A DNA stretch of 64,000 bases, taken from positions 701,914,761 to 701,978,760 of the forward strand of contig CM057339.1 of NCBI GenBank assembly GCA_030015575.1, in the 5' to 3' direction. The notes beneath the pieces were generated by a model. It did not search any database, was not told where the DNA came from, and was given only the letters and a program-made list of their open reading frames with translations. This DNA comes from Agapanthus africanus. Taxonomy: Eukaryota > Streptophyta > Magnoliopsida > Asparagales > Amaryllidaceae. The position numbers and the translations under genes are program-made. Positions 32,605-45,108 of the stretch are shown here, piece by piece. The stretch's first letter is position 1. Every line of letters starts with the position of its first letter.

Positions 32605-34815
32605 TGTTAGTTATATGTATGCCCTAGAGGCCATTACTGTACATTGGATGTATATTGTAGTGGATGCTGGGACATATATAGGGAGGACTTTCTTGCTCGA
32701 CATGATAGTATGCTATCTGGTTACTCTTTACCTTAACGTGTACACTGATTGTCTCTCTTTTACATGTTGGTAAAGCCCTTAGGATGTGTACTTGACTACC
32801 TGGACTATGATGCGGATCATACTAGTGGGGACATGGTAGTCCATGAGTACATCCTTCAAAGTCCCTAGTCGTGGGTGTATCGAGACAGGGCATCGATATA
32901 CCAGAGTAGAGTAGCGTGTACCTTCTCGACCCATACAGATGGGCGATGGATGATCCCATATCCATTGGTGTTTGACACCAGAAATGATATACGGGTGCTC
33001 AGTAGAGACTGGGTACACTGGACGGACTCGCCGAGAACTCCCAGATGGTATTATACCTTACGTCAGATGGCAGTTCTCTGGTGACACTGGTACAGAGTAG
33101 TCTGTTGACGCGAGATCGTCATAGAGACTTGTGTGGTTCCCACTATGCTTTGATTTCCATCTTACCACGTCCAAGAGGGCGTTCAAAACGGTGGTTTTGG
33201 GGTACAGTCCCGAGTCACATGGAGGCAATGAGCGATAGGAGGGGATTCGTCTCTCCCGGTATAGGGGGTTGATGTTGCGCTGTGTTCGATTGGCTATAAC
33301 AGGAAATCCCTGGCCAGGGTTGCTGAGATTTACTGGTAAGTGTTACCAGTAGTTTCTCGAATTGTTATAGACCTCATATCGACACGACTTATCGAGCTAT
33401 TGGGGTCTGACGTTTACCACCCCTAGGCGAGATATGCGACATATCAGACGGACAGATCGGACTGTACGGTAAGTGTTACTGGTTGGATTCACAGGAGTGT
33501 GAGCGGGCTTGCTCGTCGATCTTCTGATCGCTCAATACCCGGGTGGCCGTTACGTTTAGCAGACCGCTTGCGGCTTGTGGATGTTTGATATGATCATCAT
33601 CCGCTGCCGGCGTATTGACGAGTCTTTAGAGTCCTACACAGAGGTTTTCTGGCTCAAGCGAAACGAAATAGGAGCGCATATGAGATATGTGCGGGACCGA
33701 GAATGATACCAGTATGTGATACTGTATTCAATTCTCGCGATATGTGACATTGATCGGTTATATACGATATAGCCGGGTTATCGGATCAAGTGTTGATTCG
33801 ATAAGTTGTTACTGTTGATATTAGCCGGTTATATGCGACATGACCGGATCATTAAATCAAGTGTTGATTTAATGATTTAATACATAATTATATATTTGAT
33901 ATATTAGTTTGCATTAACTAGTATCGGTTTACTTTAAATGGATTTTCTCGCTCGGATGTGCGCATTGCATATGCGATATGATTTTGTGCACGTGCTTGTA
34001 TCATGTTTGATGATGCATGCAAACTTGGGTTTGTGTAAAGATTGAACCATGGTTTTATGAGTGGTTAGGGTTTACTATTTTCTTATTCATTTATTTTATT
34101 TAGTTATTCTTTTGGAAAAAGAAAATGAGTGAGAAAATGGTGGCTTTTCTTTGTTTGTAAATGAAGCTTTCATTAAGTCACCATTTTGTCTCATGTTAAA
34201 ACCTAACCACTCCACTTAACTATAGTTCTCTCTCTACACTTAACCATGGTAAGAGTTATGATAAGAATGGATTTTCTTTTCTATTTTAAGGAATTCTTAT
34301 CATAACATTCTTCTTCTTCTTCTTCATTTTTCTTCATGGAAGAAAGCTTGCTCCATTAATGGAAAGTGATGATAAAGAGTGAGAAATCCAATTCTAAAGT
34401 GAACCCACTTCCTATTTCTTCATCCTCTACCTCTTGCCAAGTAGTATAGGGTGTTTCCTTCACAAGTTTTCATGGCTTGGTGAAGGTGGAGCTTGATCTA
34501 GCGATGCCTCGACGTAGATCATCTTCGGCATGGACATCGACGACCTAGCTCGCCATTTCTCCGACGAAGCCGACGCTAGAGCCCGGGAATTCATTTGGAC
34601 AGCGAGGGGACTTCGTTGCGGAGAAATGGAGGTGGAGCACCGGGTCTACAAAGGTTGTATTTCCGTATTCTCTTAGTAAAGTAGTTTACTAGTTGCATCT
34701 TTCGCCTAGACATCTAGCTAACGATCCGTAGTCTAGGGTTTCTCGGCACCGTATTTTTGAAATTGGCATGATCGATGCCTTGTGAGACCTCATTAGGGTG
34801 CCTAGGAACCTTTCA
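32605..34815 (+). repeat. 5' LTR of B
   Basis: 2211 bp, TGTTAG…CTTTCA. Contains inverted repeats at 33778-33804 and 33850-33874, counterparts of those in A. The last 400 bp (34400-34815) contain no gene. Confidence 0.95.
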
Positions 34816-34816
34816 C

Positions 34817-34828
34817 TGGTATCAGAGC
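34817..34828 (+). other. Primer-binding site of B (initiator tRNA-Met type)
   Basis: TGGTATCAGAGC, one base after the LTR. Confidence 0.94.
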
Positions 34829-36937
34829 CTAGCTAGAGCCTTAGGCGAAGTCCCGACGGAGTTAGAAGTCCGATCGAACCAAAACCCCGACTTGAAAAAT
34901 GCTCTCTGGACAATTCTGTAAATTGTGGATTTTTTGGAATTAAAAATATGCAGAGAAATGTGCAGGAAATTCTAAGAAAAACTGCAGAAAACGACAGCCT
35001 AATTCTACAGTACGACCGCGGAACCGCGGCGTTGACCCCCCTTTTGCGGCGGTTCCGCGGCCGTCTGTGATGATCAGGCTGTGAGCTTTCTTCAGTTGTT
35101 TCTGTTGGTGTTTCTTGTGTGTTCTGGATGCTTTTAATATTTATTCCAGAGTTGTATTTTCTGAGTTGTATTGCGGACTCGGGGTATTCGATCGGACCGT
35201 CTAATTTTGTCGGTGTGCTTTTCCGGATAATTTTTTTTGAATATGTTAAAAAGTTCGACCGGATATAAATACCCACTTTTTCCCCTGTTGGGAAATTTCC
35301 AAGTGTTGGATTTTTCCGTGGTTTAAAGACGTTCTAAGTAGTGCAAGTAACTCGATGGACCCTCTAGAAGACAACAAACCTTAACTCGATTATGTGACCG
35401 TCTTGAACTGCCCTTTGAACCTTCGGGTTTGGGGCAGTACGGCGTGCCACATGTGAGGCGTTGGCTTGACCCTTCTACGGCTGGACCGTTGGTACTGAGG
35501 CACGAACTGAATGTTTTTAGACTTGTTTCATGTGTTGATCCGTATCAGGAAAACTTGGGTATTCGACTGTTCGTTCGGAAAGTTTACCATTTTCTATTTA
35601 TCCGGAATGTGATACAATAATTGGAATTCACAATAAGTTATGAGATAACTGAATGGATGTTATAAACATAGCAGTTTAGTCTCACTTGATCGGTTGCCAC
35701 GGAATTTTGATGTGATCAAAAGTCCGTCGCAATCACGTAGCGTACGCGGATACTCGCCGGGTAAACTTAATAGACAGCCTCACTCCATAGCCCCGACCAA
35801 GTGACTGTAGGAGAACCCCGTCGCCGAAAGCATCCGTTCGGGTGCTCGCGGCAGCGGTGTTCCGCCTTGGTGCACTTCGTCGACGGTATCGGGGGTGCGG
35901 CCGTCTATTAAAGTTTGCGACGAGCATTCGATCAGGATGTCGGGAATCTTGTTGAATTGCCCGACTTGATATTGAAAAGTGTTTTCGATAATGAGACTAA
36001 AATGCGGGGTTTATAATTGTTAGGCATGCGATGTCTAAGTATTTCATTTGATTAGGCATGCGATGTCTAAAGAGATTGCGGATTCCAACTGTTGTAGTTT
36101 TACACTTTCTTTTCTGTGACCGTAAGTGTAATATGTGGTATCGCCGGTTTCGTTGCTATATGTCAACGACAATTGGGATGCGCACATTTACTTACGTTGA
36201 TGACGTGTGATGTTATGTGTTGCTGGATATGTTATATTGGATCGTCGTGTTTGAATAGCCGGGGGTTTTTATGTGAGATGAGTGTTTTTCATTTTCATTC
36301 ATGTAAAAACTTGTATGTAATATTCTTTTATTGGGGCACTTCCAGGTAGCGGAAGTTGTCACCGTTGATGTATATTATTTACTTTTCCGCACTAGGATAG
36401 ACCCAAGGAGGGGAGCACAAGTAACCGGGTTCTGGAGTCCAGTGGGAGACCAACTCGAGGAGTCGAGTCCGGGTCTCCTAACTCCAGAATTGGTAGGGTT
36501 GCTTGCCGCTCTCGTAGGGGTCTAGGGGTGTGGGTTTGGCTATTCATCGCGACCGTGGAATCCGTGTTTTATACTGGCTCGTATTGAAAACACGGACGTC
36601 CTAGTATATCCAATATTTCATATGTTTCTTCTGCTGCGATATCTGTGATGTGATTATATGATAGATACAGTATATAGTATATATGATATATTATATAGAC
36701 GTTACTTATGTTTTACACCCGTGCTAGCCCTGCCCCGCTCTGTTGTTAGTTACCTAACCTAACGGTGCACGAGGGGACATCGAGGCGAATGCGGATGGCA
36801 TAAGTGTACGTCGTATTTATCTGTGATGTTTAGGTACATTAAATGATGGGACTTCATTAATGTGATTAATGAAAGAAAAGAAACCTAAAGATGTTGTAGA
36901 ATCGAATTTCAAAATAAAACAGGTAGCTACAGTTCTT

Positions 36938-37174
36938 GCTTTGCACAGCGGTATATATGATATATCCTGCACCTTATTCGATAAGGAAAGGACCGAGATC
37001 CCTTCACCGGGAGTGACTCCTTTAGCAATAACTGGCAGATGCTACACACTCGGTTTGTCTTTTGATTGCTTTTAAGTGTTTTTGCTTTGCACAGTGATAT
37101 ATGTGATATATCCCGCACCTCATTCGACGAGGAAAGGACCGACGATCCCTTCACGGGGAGTGACTCCTTTAGCA
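36938..37174 (+). other. Two structured leader modules (B)
   Basis: Third stem AAAGGA/TCCTTT at 36987-37023 and again at 37133-37170. The second stem is CCTTA/TAAGG in copy 1 but CCTC/GAGG in copy 2, a paired change. Confidence 0.68.
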
Positions 37175-37313
37175 AAACTGGAAAAGCCTCAAAAGCACTC
37201 CATTTTAAAATCATTTGATTCTACAACGATATCAAGTTCATTACGCAATAGGTTTTCAGAAAAACCTGTCGTAGCCCTCCGTCATTTCAGATAAGTTGTA
37301 TATAGTATTCGTG

Positions 37314-37521
37314 CTGCATTTGTTGGCTTTCGTCAAGGTGCAGTGTGCGGTAGCTATATGCTGCTTATCTGCTAGCATACGATGCGATTGGATTAGGGTA
37401 GTCGTGCAGCTTTGTTGGCTTTCGTCAAGGGTCGTGCGGGTGGGTTTAATTCAATCAAGAAATGTACGGGTTGAACTTGACTAGCGGGCTATGGTTTGTT
37501 GGCTTTCGTCAAGGTCATAGC
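37314..37521 (+). other. Three tandem hairpins, loop TTGGCTTTCGT (B)
   Basis: Arms CTGCA/TGCAG (37314-37343), a weaker pair (37402-37438) and GCTATG/CATAGC (37488-37521). The last corresponds to CCTATG/CATAGG in A: the closing pair is swapped from C-G to G-C. Confidence 0.7.
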
Positions 37522-37999
37522 ACGTTAGGGGCAAAATATTATCGGGAATTTCAAGTGTTGAAATTTGCAATGAGATTGCATACCTTCTATGAGATAGTTG
37601 GATCCCGATACCCGCTGCGAGTAAGAGTTACTCCTGGGAGAGTTTTATACATTACAATTAGCCGATCAAGTAGGTGTCTAGAAAGGTGTCAACGGGGTTA
37701 CGCCTCTGGGAAAATGAGGTTTACATTAATTAGGTTCGTGCGAAAGCACGGGGGACCTCCCTCAAAGTACCGACACTGGCCTGGCTGAAAGATTGGTGAA
37801 CTTGTAGTGTGTAATTAATCCCGGCTAATCTTTCCTTTTAGGGTTTGAAGGAAGATTTGATAAAAAGCAGTGGGAGCCATCCTGATTAGATAAAATAATA
37901 ACCAAGCTATTCTTGCAAGAGCGCACGCTGAGTGTTTTCTTCTCTCTCTCTCCAGGTAGCAACCATATCACGCCTTAATCAAGATAATAATACGGAATA

Positions 38000-40605
38000 T
38001 TGACCGAACCCGCTTGTTATACTAAGCTGGGGAACGTTGGTCCCGCTCCAACTTATAATTGTTATAAGACAGAGCAGGAAATTGGGGATTACCAGAATTC
38101 CCGTGCCGCCCAAACGAAGATAGTGCATGCTGATGCATCATCTTCGGGTGTGTTCATTATACAGAACTGTTTCTCAGTATCCTTCGTGTCCTGGGTATAT
38201 GATACCGGATCAGGATCCCAGATATGTAATATGATTACATAGCGCTACAAAAGGGTAGAAAAACTGAGAACGGGTGATAAGTTTCATGAGGCAGAAAACG
38301 GGGCAAGAGTTGCAGCCAAGTCTGTTGGTCACTGTCATCCTGTATTACCGATACATTGATTCTGAACGAATGTTATTAGATACCGAACCTGATATACAAA
38401 ATCATATCTGTCTCTTTATTAGTAAAGAAACGATAAAATTTTGTATTGTTGGATAATGTTTTGAACATTTCCTATTTCAAAAGTTGATCGATTCAGGCAC
38501 GTTATCTAAAAACATTAATGTTCTAAATCAAACTACGGTTCTTAGTATACAGAACACACACAAGAGGAAGAGTTCAGAAATGAACGAATCCTTCTTGAGG
38601 TATTGTAGACTAGGTCAGATCAATGTGACCCGACTAGCTAGAGTTACATAAAGATGCATATTTAAATTAGTTTGAATTTATATCTTGTGAAACTCGCCAG
38701 TCATGTCACAAAGATAAGATGACCATAGCTCCGTTTACTGGAAACAGAGAAAGAGTTAATAAACTCTTGGGATGACACATGTTGATGTATGAAGGTCCCC
38801 AGTCTACACATACCAAGAACAGTTCTTTTTACTTCATTACATTCTCTGATGATCTTTCGAGATTCAGACCTATGTTCCTGTTGAAACACAAGTCCGAACC
38901 TTTTGAGATATTCACAGAATATAAGTTAGAAGTAGAGAACCAAAATAAGGGTGTAAGTATTATGTCCTTTGATGTGATCAGGGAGGAGAATACTTGAGCA
39001 CGGAATTCTTGGACTTTTCTAAAGGAGAATGAGATTCTCTCTCGGCATTACTCCTCCGAATACACCATAGCACAATGGTATATCGGGGCGGAGCAATCAC
39101 ACCCTATTTGATATGGTGTGCTCTATGATGAGTACTACTGAGTTACCTATTTCCTTTAGGGAGTTATGCACTTATGAAGCTGCATACCTATTGAATAGGG
39201 TTCGAATCAAATCTATTGCCTACCGCTTCATATGTGATATGGAAAGAGAAGAGCCCATGTCTTAAGCTAGTTAAGATTTGGGGTTGTCCGGCTAATGTCT
39301 AAAAGCAAAATCCGGACAAGCTCGAGGCAAGGTCTGTTATGTAGAACTAGAAAGGTTCCAGCTATACAAACAGCAGCTGATGATTTGATAGAACCAAAGG
39401 ATTCAGTAGATACCAACGAACCTCAACCTCTCCGCCGATCTAGTAGGATTCCTCACCCACCTGAGAGATACTTCGGTTGCTCTATGACAGTGGGAGCGAG
39501 GATTGTGTCATGAGATGATGACCCAACTAGTTTCGAGCTGGCCATCAGGAGTGTGACTCTGTAAGAATGGATGGATGCTTATCGATCTGAGATGGAATCC
39601 TTATACACCAACAAAGTATGGACTTTAGTTGCTATATCTGAAGGGTTAAATCCCCATCAGGAGCAAGTATATCTTGAGAAGATTACTTGGTGTAGATGGA
39701 AAAGTTGAGACTTTCAAAGCTAGACTTGTTAAAAGTTTGCATCATTGACCAGGTGTGGATAATGATGAAACCTTTTCAAGTAGCTATGCTTAAGTCCATC
39801 CAGATCCTACTTGTCACGGCTACATACCATGACTACGATATCTGGTGGTTGGGTGTCATGACTGCTTTTTTAAATGATGTTTTAGAAGAGTGCGTCTATA
39901 AGTACACAGCCAGAGGGCTTCGTAGACAGTGGGAGCAGCGGAAACGTGTGCAAGATGTTTTATGTAATAAAGAAGGCATCGCGGAGTTGGAACATCTGTT
40001 TTGATGAGTTAGTCAAAGAGTTTGACATCATCAAAATGGTAGATGAACCTTGTATAAACAAAAAGGTAGTAGGGAGTATGATGGTGATCCTCGTAGAGTA
40101 CGTGGATGACATACTCTTGATAAGAAAGGAGTTTCTTATGCTACGCTCGATCAATCTCCGTTTATCACAAAGATTCTCCGTGTAGGATCAAAATGATAAC
40201 TCCTAAATCCTGAGTTTTGGATCTATGAGATAGATTTAATTGGATGTTAGGATTCTCACTAGTTGTAGTGAGATGATATCAAACGATTCTGGGAAAATCA
40301 CTGGAAGTGTTCCAGGGTGATAAAGACGACTGAATGTCAGTCGCAGGCCTTGTCTTTACCCTCAGTAAAGGGACGGTATGTTGGAAGAGTTCCAAGCTAG
40401 ATACCGTGACATACTAGACGATAAAGGCAGGATACATCGCTACTTAAGATGCTACCAAAGAGGTTGTTTGGATGTATATTAGTTCATGAGATGAACTTAG
40501 TTGCTACCATTGTGTGACAATGGAGTTGTGGCATATGCCAAGGAACGCAGGTCCCATCAGTGATCCAGACATATTCTAAGGCAGTATCACTTGATCATGG
40601 AGATG
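38000..40605 (+). pseudogene. pol: Decayed copia pol of B, first part
   Basis: Aligns with the pol of A from its N-terminus but with stops and frameshifts throughout. Recognisable pieces: protease block with DTGSGS (38000-38242), integrase N-domain (38560-38700), core fragment (38779-38997), linker with PQPLRRSSR (39295-39513), RT fragments (39540-40004) and a YVDD region (about 40090-40125). RNase H fragments continue to 40605, where C is inserted. By eye only a little over half the residues in the first fragment match A. The decay is far greater than the 1.4% between B's LTRs. Confidence 0.9.
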
Positions 40606-40610
40606 GTTGA
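40606..40610 (+). repeat. Target duplication of C, left copy
   Basis: GTTGA, repeated at 50028-50032. Joining across it restores B's pol alignment. Confidence 0.9.
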
Positions 40611-40704
40611 TGTCACGACCCGCCCCCAATACAGAGAGTATTGTCCGCTCTGGCCGAAGCCGCACGGTTTTGTCCTTCGGAGCGAACTGGACCCGACCAG
40701 GGGC

Positions 40705-40770
40705 CACTTCCCAGGAGGTCACCCATCCCAGGACTTCCCTGGCCCGAGCACGCTTAACTACGGAGTTCTC
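40705..40770 (-). other. 5S rRNA-derived segment in Cassandra LTR (left)
   Basis: On the minus strand the order GAACTCCG, AGTTAAGCGTGCT, GGATGGGTGACC, CTCCTGGGAAGT follows plant 5S rRNA, including the regions used as internal RNA polymerase III promoter (A box and C box). The same segment is at 41121-41186. It is not a functional 5S gene array. Confidence 0.93.
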
Positions 40771-40855
40771 AAACTCTTGTAGTGCCAGTTCACTTAAAAG
40801 GCGCCTCTGTATTGAAGAGGGGTATCATTCCATTTATAGTACAGGTCTGACCTCT

Positions 40856-40935
40856 TTCGGAATGTATTCCGAAGATTCCCCATGTTCTACAGTGGGTCCC
40901 CATGCTTATCTGGTATATATGGGTATACCAGATAA
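40856..40935 (-). other. Two inverted repeats in the Cassandra LTR
   Basis: 40906-40935 is TTATCTGGTATA-TATGGG-TATACCAGATAA, a perfect 12-bp stem. 40856-40872 is TCGGAAT-GT-ATTCCGA. Both lie toward the 5' side of the LTR in the sense direction and recur in the second LTR. Confidence 0.8.
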
Positions 40936-40951
40936 TACCTGGGGTATTACA

Positions 40952-41026
40952 TTCTCCCCCACTTAGAACAATGGTTCGTCCTCGAACCACAAACCTACTA
41001 TTGAGGAACCAGCTCTGATACCATTC
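40952..41026 (-). other. Cassandra internal domain: polypurine tract and primer site
   Basis: 40952-40964 is AAGTGGGGGAGAA on the minus strand, next to the 3' LTR. 41012-41023 is TGGTATCAGAGC on the minus strand, three bases from the 5' LTR. Confidence 0.93.
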
Positions 41027-41120
41027 TGTCACGACCCGCCCCCAATACAGAGAGTATTGTCCGCTCTGGCCGAAGCCGCACGGTTTTGTCCTTCGGAGCG
41101 AACTGGACCCGACCAGGGGC

Positions 41121-41186
41121 CACTTCCCAGGAGGTCACCCATCCCAGGACTTCCCTGGCCCGAGCACGCTTAACTACGGAGTTCTC
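41121..41186 (-). other. 5S rRNA-derived segment in Cassandra LTR (right)
   Basis: Identical to 40705-40770, offset by 416 bp. Confidence 0.93.
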
Positions 41187-41367
41187 AAACTCTTGTAGTG
41201 CCAGTTCACTTAAAAGGCGCCTCTGTATTGAAGAGGGGTATCATTCCATTTATAGTACAGGTCTGACCTCTTTCGGAATGTATTCCGAAGATTCCCCATG
41301 TTCTACAGTGGGTCCCCATGCTTATCTGGTATATATGGGTATACCAGATAATACCTGGGGTATTACA

Positions 41368-42264
41368 ATATCTCTCAAAACCTCAAAACTAGCACTAAAC
41401 TAGCTAATTTAGCACTAATCGAATCAATCGATGCACAACTAAGCAAACCATGCAATGGGGTTAAGGAAATATACCCACAGAACCCTAGAAGGCAGGTGAA
41501 GGTGTGGAGAAGAGCTCCTGCGAGCACTGGGGTCCCTGTTGCTACTGCTGCTGCCTGCTAATGCTGCTTCTCTTGTTGCTGCTATTGTTGCTGCTATAGT
41601 TGCTGTTGTTGTTGTTGTTATAGTTGCTGTTGTTGTTGTTGTTGTTATAGTGTTGATGATGATGATGTTGCTGCTGCCCCCAGCTGCTGCTGCTGCCTCT
41701 CTCTCTCTCACTCTGTTGCTGCTGCTGCCTCTCTCTCTCTCTCTCACTCTGTTGCTGCTGCTGCTTCTCTCTCTCTCTCTCTGCAGTGAGTGTGTGTGTG
41801 TGAGAGAGAGTGTGAGGGAAATGAGAGAAAGAAAAGGAAATGGGGAAATGGGCACACCCAAGGACCCCTTCTTACTCTCTCTCTCATAATGAGGCATGGG
41901 CAAAGCCATGATGCCCATGCTCACTCTCTCTCTCCCCAAAGTCAACCAAATTCAAAACTCCATTTTAAAACCCTTTTTAAATTAAAAACTATCATGACTA
42001 AAACCCATACTAATAACAACCATAACACTTAAACAAATATTAAAACTAGATTAGAGGAAATGGTTAGTTAACCATGTTGCTAATCATGGTTAAACACCAA
42101 AAACAAGCCTAGTTATCATGCACAAGTGTGTGTGTGCCTAACATAATTCTAGTAAAATGCTCAATAATTAAGATAAAATATTTAAAAACTAGTTTGGTAA
42201 ACTTTTTATTAAAAATCACATTTTAAAATATAAATAGCTACAAAACACATTCTAAGGTGTTACA
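41368..42264 (-). repeat. Remnant of the 3' LTR of C
   Basis: 897 bp matching 49127-50027. The other 3.0 kb expected to its left (equivalent of 46123-49126) is missing. Includes TTG/GCT trinucleotide and CT dinucleotide repeats at 41536-41790, which give false frames rich in Leu, Ala, Val or Thr. Confidence 0.92.
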
Positions 42265-45108
42265 ATCTCCCCCCCTTAAAAGAAATTCGTCCCCGAATTT
42301 AAAACTTATACTGTTACCTGCACCTTCAAAAGAAGATTAAAATCCTCAATTCTCGTTCGCAGCCTCCCAAGTGACTACCTCACTATACGGCTACGTCCAA
42401 GAAAACCCTTCACAGATGGCAAGACCCTTGACCGACGTTTCTCCACCTGTCGAGCCATTAACACACATGGCTGCTGGTGAACGAAAGATCGCGCCCAGCT
42501 AAAAGGTCTGGTGCTAAATCATGTGGGAAAGGTCATGAAGGTAATTGTAAGGTATCATCACAAGGAATACGGGGTGAAAATCCCATAATCTGGGCGGAAG
42601 TGCCAAGTTAAAGGCAACGAAACTAACTCGCTTATAGGATCTAAAAGGACCTAAAATCCTGGGACAAACTTCCCAAAATCCAACACGTCATTCATCGGAA
42701 GGTCCGTAGGAATACATGATTTGCCACTGCGCACTCAAGCCTGCGACCAACACAGTCGCATAAGACATCTGTTTGCAATGGACAGTTCTCATCCTGACCT
42801 GAACACACTGGACTAACCCGAATTCTCTAGACATAGCTGGGGTCCAAAATCCTACCTACGCAGAGTCAGAAAACAACATGCTGGCGATCGACACGACCTA
42901 ACTCCTAAGCCTAAGGGTGGCCAATTGGAGTATCTCCTGATAACAGCTATCGAAGGAGAACCCGAACGATGGCGAGTGACGATCCCAAGCTGCTGACGAC
43001 CAAACAAAACAACAAACACACAACTTAAACAAAACAACTGAGCAAACTGAGTAAAACCGGATGACAAGAATCCGAATGGAGTCGCACCCTAACCAAAATT
43101 AGGTGGAAACCATAACGAAATTCGTGGAGATCTGCTCCCATTCCTGCTTCGGAACGGTAAAAGGTTGCAAGTCTCCAGCCGGCCTCAGATGCTCGACCCA
43201 AAGCACACAACAAGACAGACACTCGAAACGAAACCTGAAACTTCTCTTTACATCCCTGTCCACTCGTAACTATCTCACAAGTCACGCCCAAGCTGGTGGA
43301 ACTTGAATGCATAGAGGGGGTTGACAGATGTGCATGTTCTAGGATTATACGTCTCTACCCGATGAAACCAGGTACACGAACGCGTCCCTAACTTAGCACA
43401 TCATTGTCACAATCAAGGTCTCCGAATCATTACCCAGCCGAATATGCTCAAGTATCTCTGACGTACGAGCTTCGACGGGCAGTGTCTCGCAAAAACGATT
43501 TAAGGAAAGTGGTCGGGCGCGGACATGAGCAAGTTGTCCCCTCCGTAGAGACGAACTAAGCTATACTCGACGATCACACAAGAACTGTAAATCTGCAGAA
43601 GACCAACACAACAATCCAAATCTGCTGCAGGAAGATGTACATTAAGCTCTAGTGGTCCGTGGAAAATCTGACACGACTCTCAAGCAAGTAGTGTCTCCAA
43701 ATATCCAACGCAAAACCACCGCGGCCATCTCCAGATCATGAGTGGAATATCCTCCTCGTATTTCCCCCAAATGTAGGGAAAGCAAAAGTGATATCTCTAT
43801 AGTGTCACCTCAGTACACCATCGAGCCCACTCAAGAAACATTACAGTTAAACAACAAAGTCGCCCGAACCAAAAGCAAAGAAAGACTGATGCAGTTGTTA
43901 ACCGAATCTTCAACTGCTGAAACTCCGTACACATGCCTCAGTCCACAGAAAAGAAACCTCCTTTTTGGTCAATTCAGTCGACGGTGCAGCACTACTCTAG
44001 CAATCCTGCATGAAACGGCGGTAAAAACCCTGCTAAGCCCAACTATCCGCGGATCTCCGTCCTGCACACAAGTCTGGGCCTAAGCTGTACGGCCACGATC
44101 TCCCTCGGAACCATACGGAACCGTCTCCCGTGACTACAAGACCTAGGAGTCAACACAAACAAGCCTGAAGAAACACTCTGAAAATTTAGCAAACTGCTGG
44201 TGCCCTCCCAGCATCTGCATAACAATTCCTCAAGTGCTACTCCTGTCCCTCAAGACACATTAAATAGGCCAGAGTGTCGTAACTAATACAACAGAAACTG
44301 GTCGAGGAACGGCCTGCAGAAATCTGGCTCATCATATCTACGAATGCTGCTAGGGCGACAGCGAATCCAACGACTCACAAAAACACACAAAGCCCGTAGC
44401 ACGCACAAGGCAGCCTTCGGAATGCCGTCACTCCGAATCCGCAATAATGATGACCTGATCCCAAACACACTTAGAAAAAGTCTCGCACTTGGAGCTGATC
44501 GAAGAAATCGTCACGGCGAGGTGAAGGATACCTATCCGCACCGTAAGCCGGTTCAATTGACGATCCGTCGATACACAACCTCCAACTGCCGTCTTTCTCC
44601 TCGACGAACAGAAATAGGAGTTTCCAAAAGCGAAACACTCAGACGCACAAAACTCCCCAAACCAAAACTCTGCAGCTGACCCTTAAGCTCCCTCAGCTTC
44701 GCCGGCTCATCTGGAACAACGTCGGAAAAACTCTCGCACGAAAAGAACCCGGTCCAACAATCCCACAGTGGCTCCGGTATCACGAATGAACGTCAAGAAT
44801 CCACGACATCTCCTCAGTAGCCGACTAGCTAAACAGGCTGAATTCAAGCTGTAAGAGGCGGCACCACTATCCACCTGTACAACAAGAACTGACTTGCCGG
44901 GACAAACAAAACCTAACTTGTTCCCACACGGTAGTCCACAAATGCCTAACACGTAGTTAACCAATCCGTGCCCAGGAGAACGTCAAGTCCAACATCTCTA
45001 GAAGGATCAAAACGATGGACGAAACTCTATCTCCTATCCGCTTGGCACAAAACTGAAATACGTGTCGCGCAACCAAAGAATCGCTGACAGAAGTTAAAAC
45101 AACTACGA
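42265..45108 (-). pseudogene. pol: Decayed gypsy pol of C
   Basis: Reading on the minus strand from 45108 to 42265: a relic of the region after protease (44707-44964); an RT start relic with FSDVVPDE joined directly to a PAKLRELKGQL block (44783-44553), implying an internal deletion; an RT core relic with LRIRSDGIPKAA and FLDQF (44468-44283); then unrecognisable sequence; and near 42395-42340 a SEVVTWEAANE block resembling the end of a chromodomain integrase. 42265-42280 is the polypurine tract. Total internal length (3.9 kb) is short for a full gypsy element. Stops are frequent, yet the LTRs are about 99% alike. Confidence 0.8.

Larger units (their letters stand above)
34829..37999 (+). other. 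Noncoding leader of B with structured repeats
   Basis: 3.2 kb without gag. Same order of parts as in A: GC-rich hairpin CCGCGGAACCGC/GCGGTTCCGCGG (35016-35060) 188 nt after the primer site; block shared with A and D (35340-35490); modules (36938-37026 and 37081-37174); three hairpins (37314-37343, 37402-37438 and 37488-37521); acceptor-like tract (37937-37956). The largest frames (for example 37462-37788, 108 codons) are not shared in phase with A and are not credible genes. Confidence 0.75.
40611..41367 (-). mobile_element. Cassandra TRIM retrotransposon with 5S rRNA-derived LTRs
   Basis: Two 341-bp LTRs (40611-40951 and 41027-41367) that I read as identical flank only 75 bp, which holds a primer-binding site and a polypurine tract and no coding frame. 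The LTR carries a 5S rRNA-like segment on the minus strand, the hallmark of Cassandra. LTR ends are TGTAATACC and GGGTCGTGACA on the minus strand. It inserted in the 3' LTR of C; ATATC (41368-41372) is the right copy of its target site, corresponding to 49127-49131. The left copy is lost through a later deletion. Such elements depend on other elements for all enzymes. Confidence 0.95.

Noticed and set aside
34833..35276. 147-codon minus frame in the leader of B
   Set aside because: Antisense to the element, not present in A, and it spans the GC-rich hairpin; chance frame.
40705..40770. A host 5S rRNA gene
   Set aside because: Truncated and altered 5S-like sequence inside a Cassandra LTR, present in both LTRs.
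40611..41367. Cassandra as a clean insertion with GTTGA as its own target duplication
   Set aside because: Its right flank is ATATC, not GTTGA; GTTGA recurs at 50028 at the far end of C.
41539..41945. Frames rich in Leu/Ala/Val (+) or Thr/Ile/Asn (minus), repeated at 49298-49708
   Set aside because: Trinucleotide and CT microsatellites in the LTR of C.
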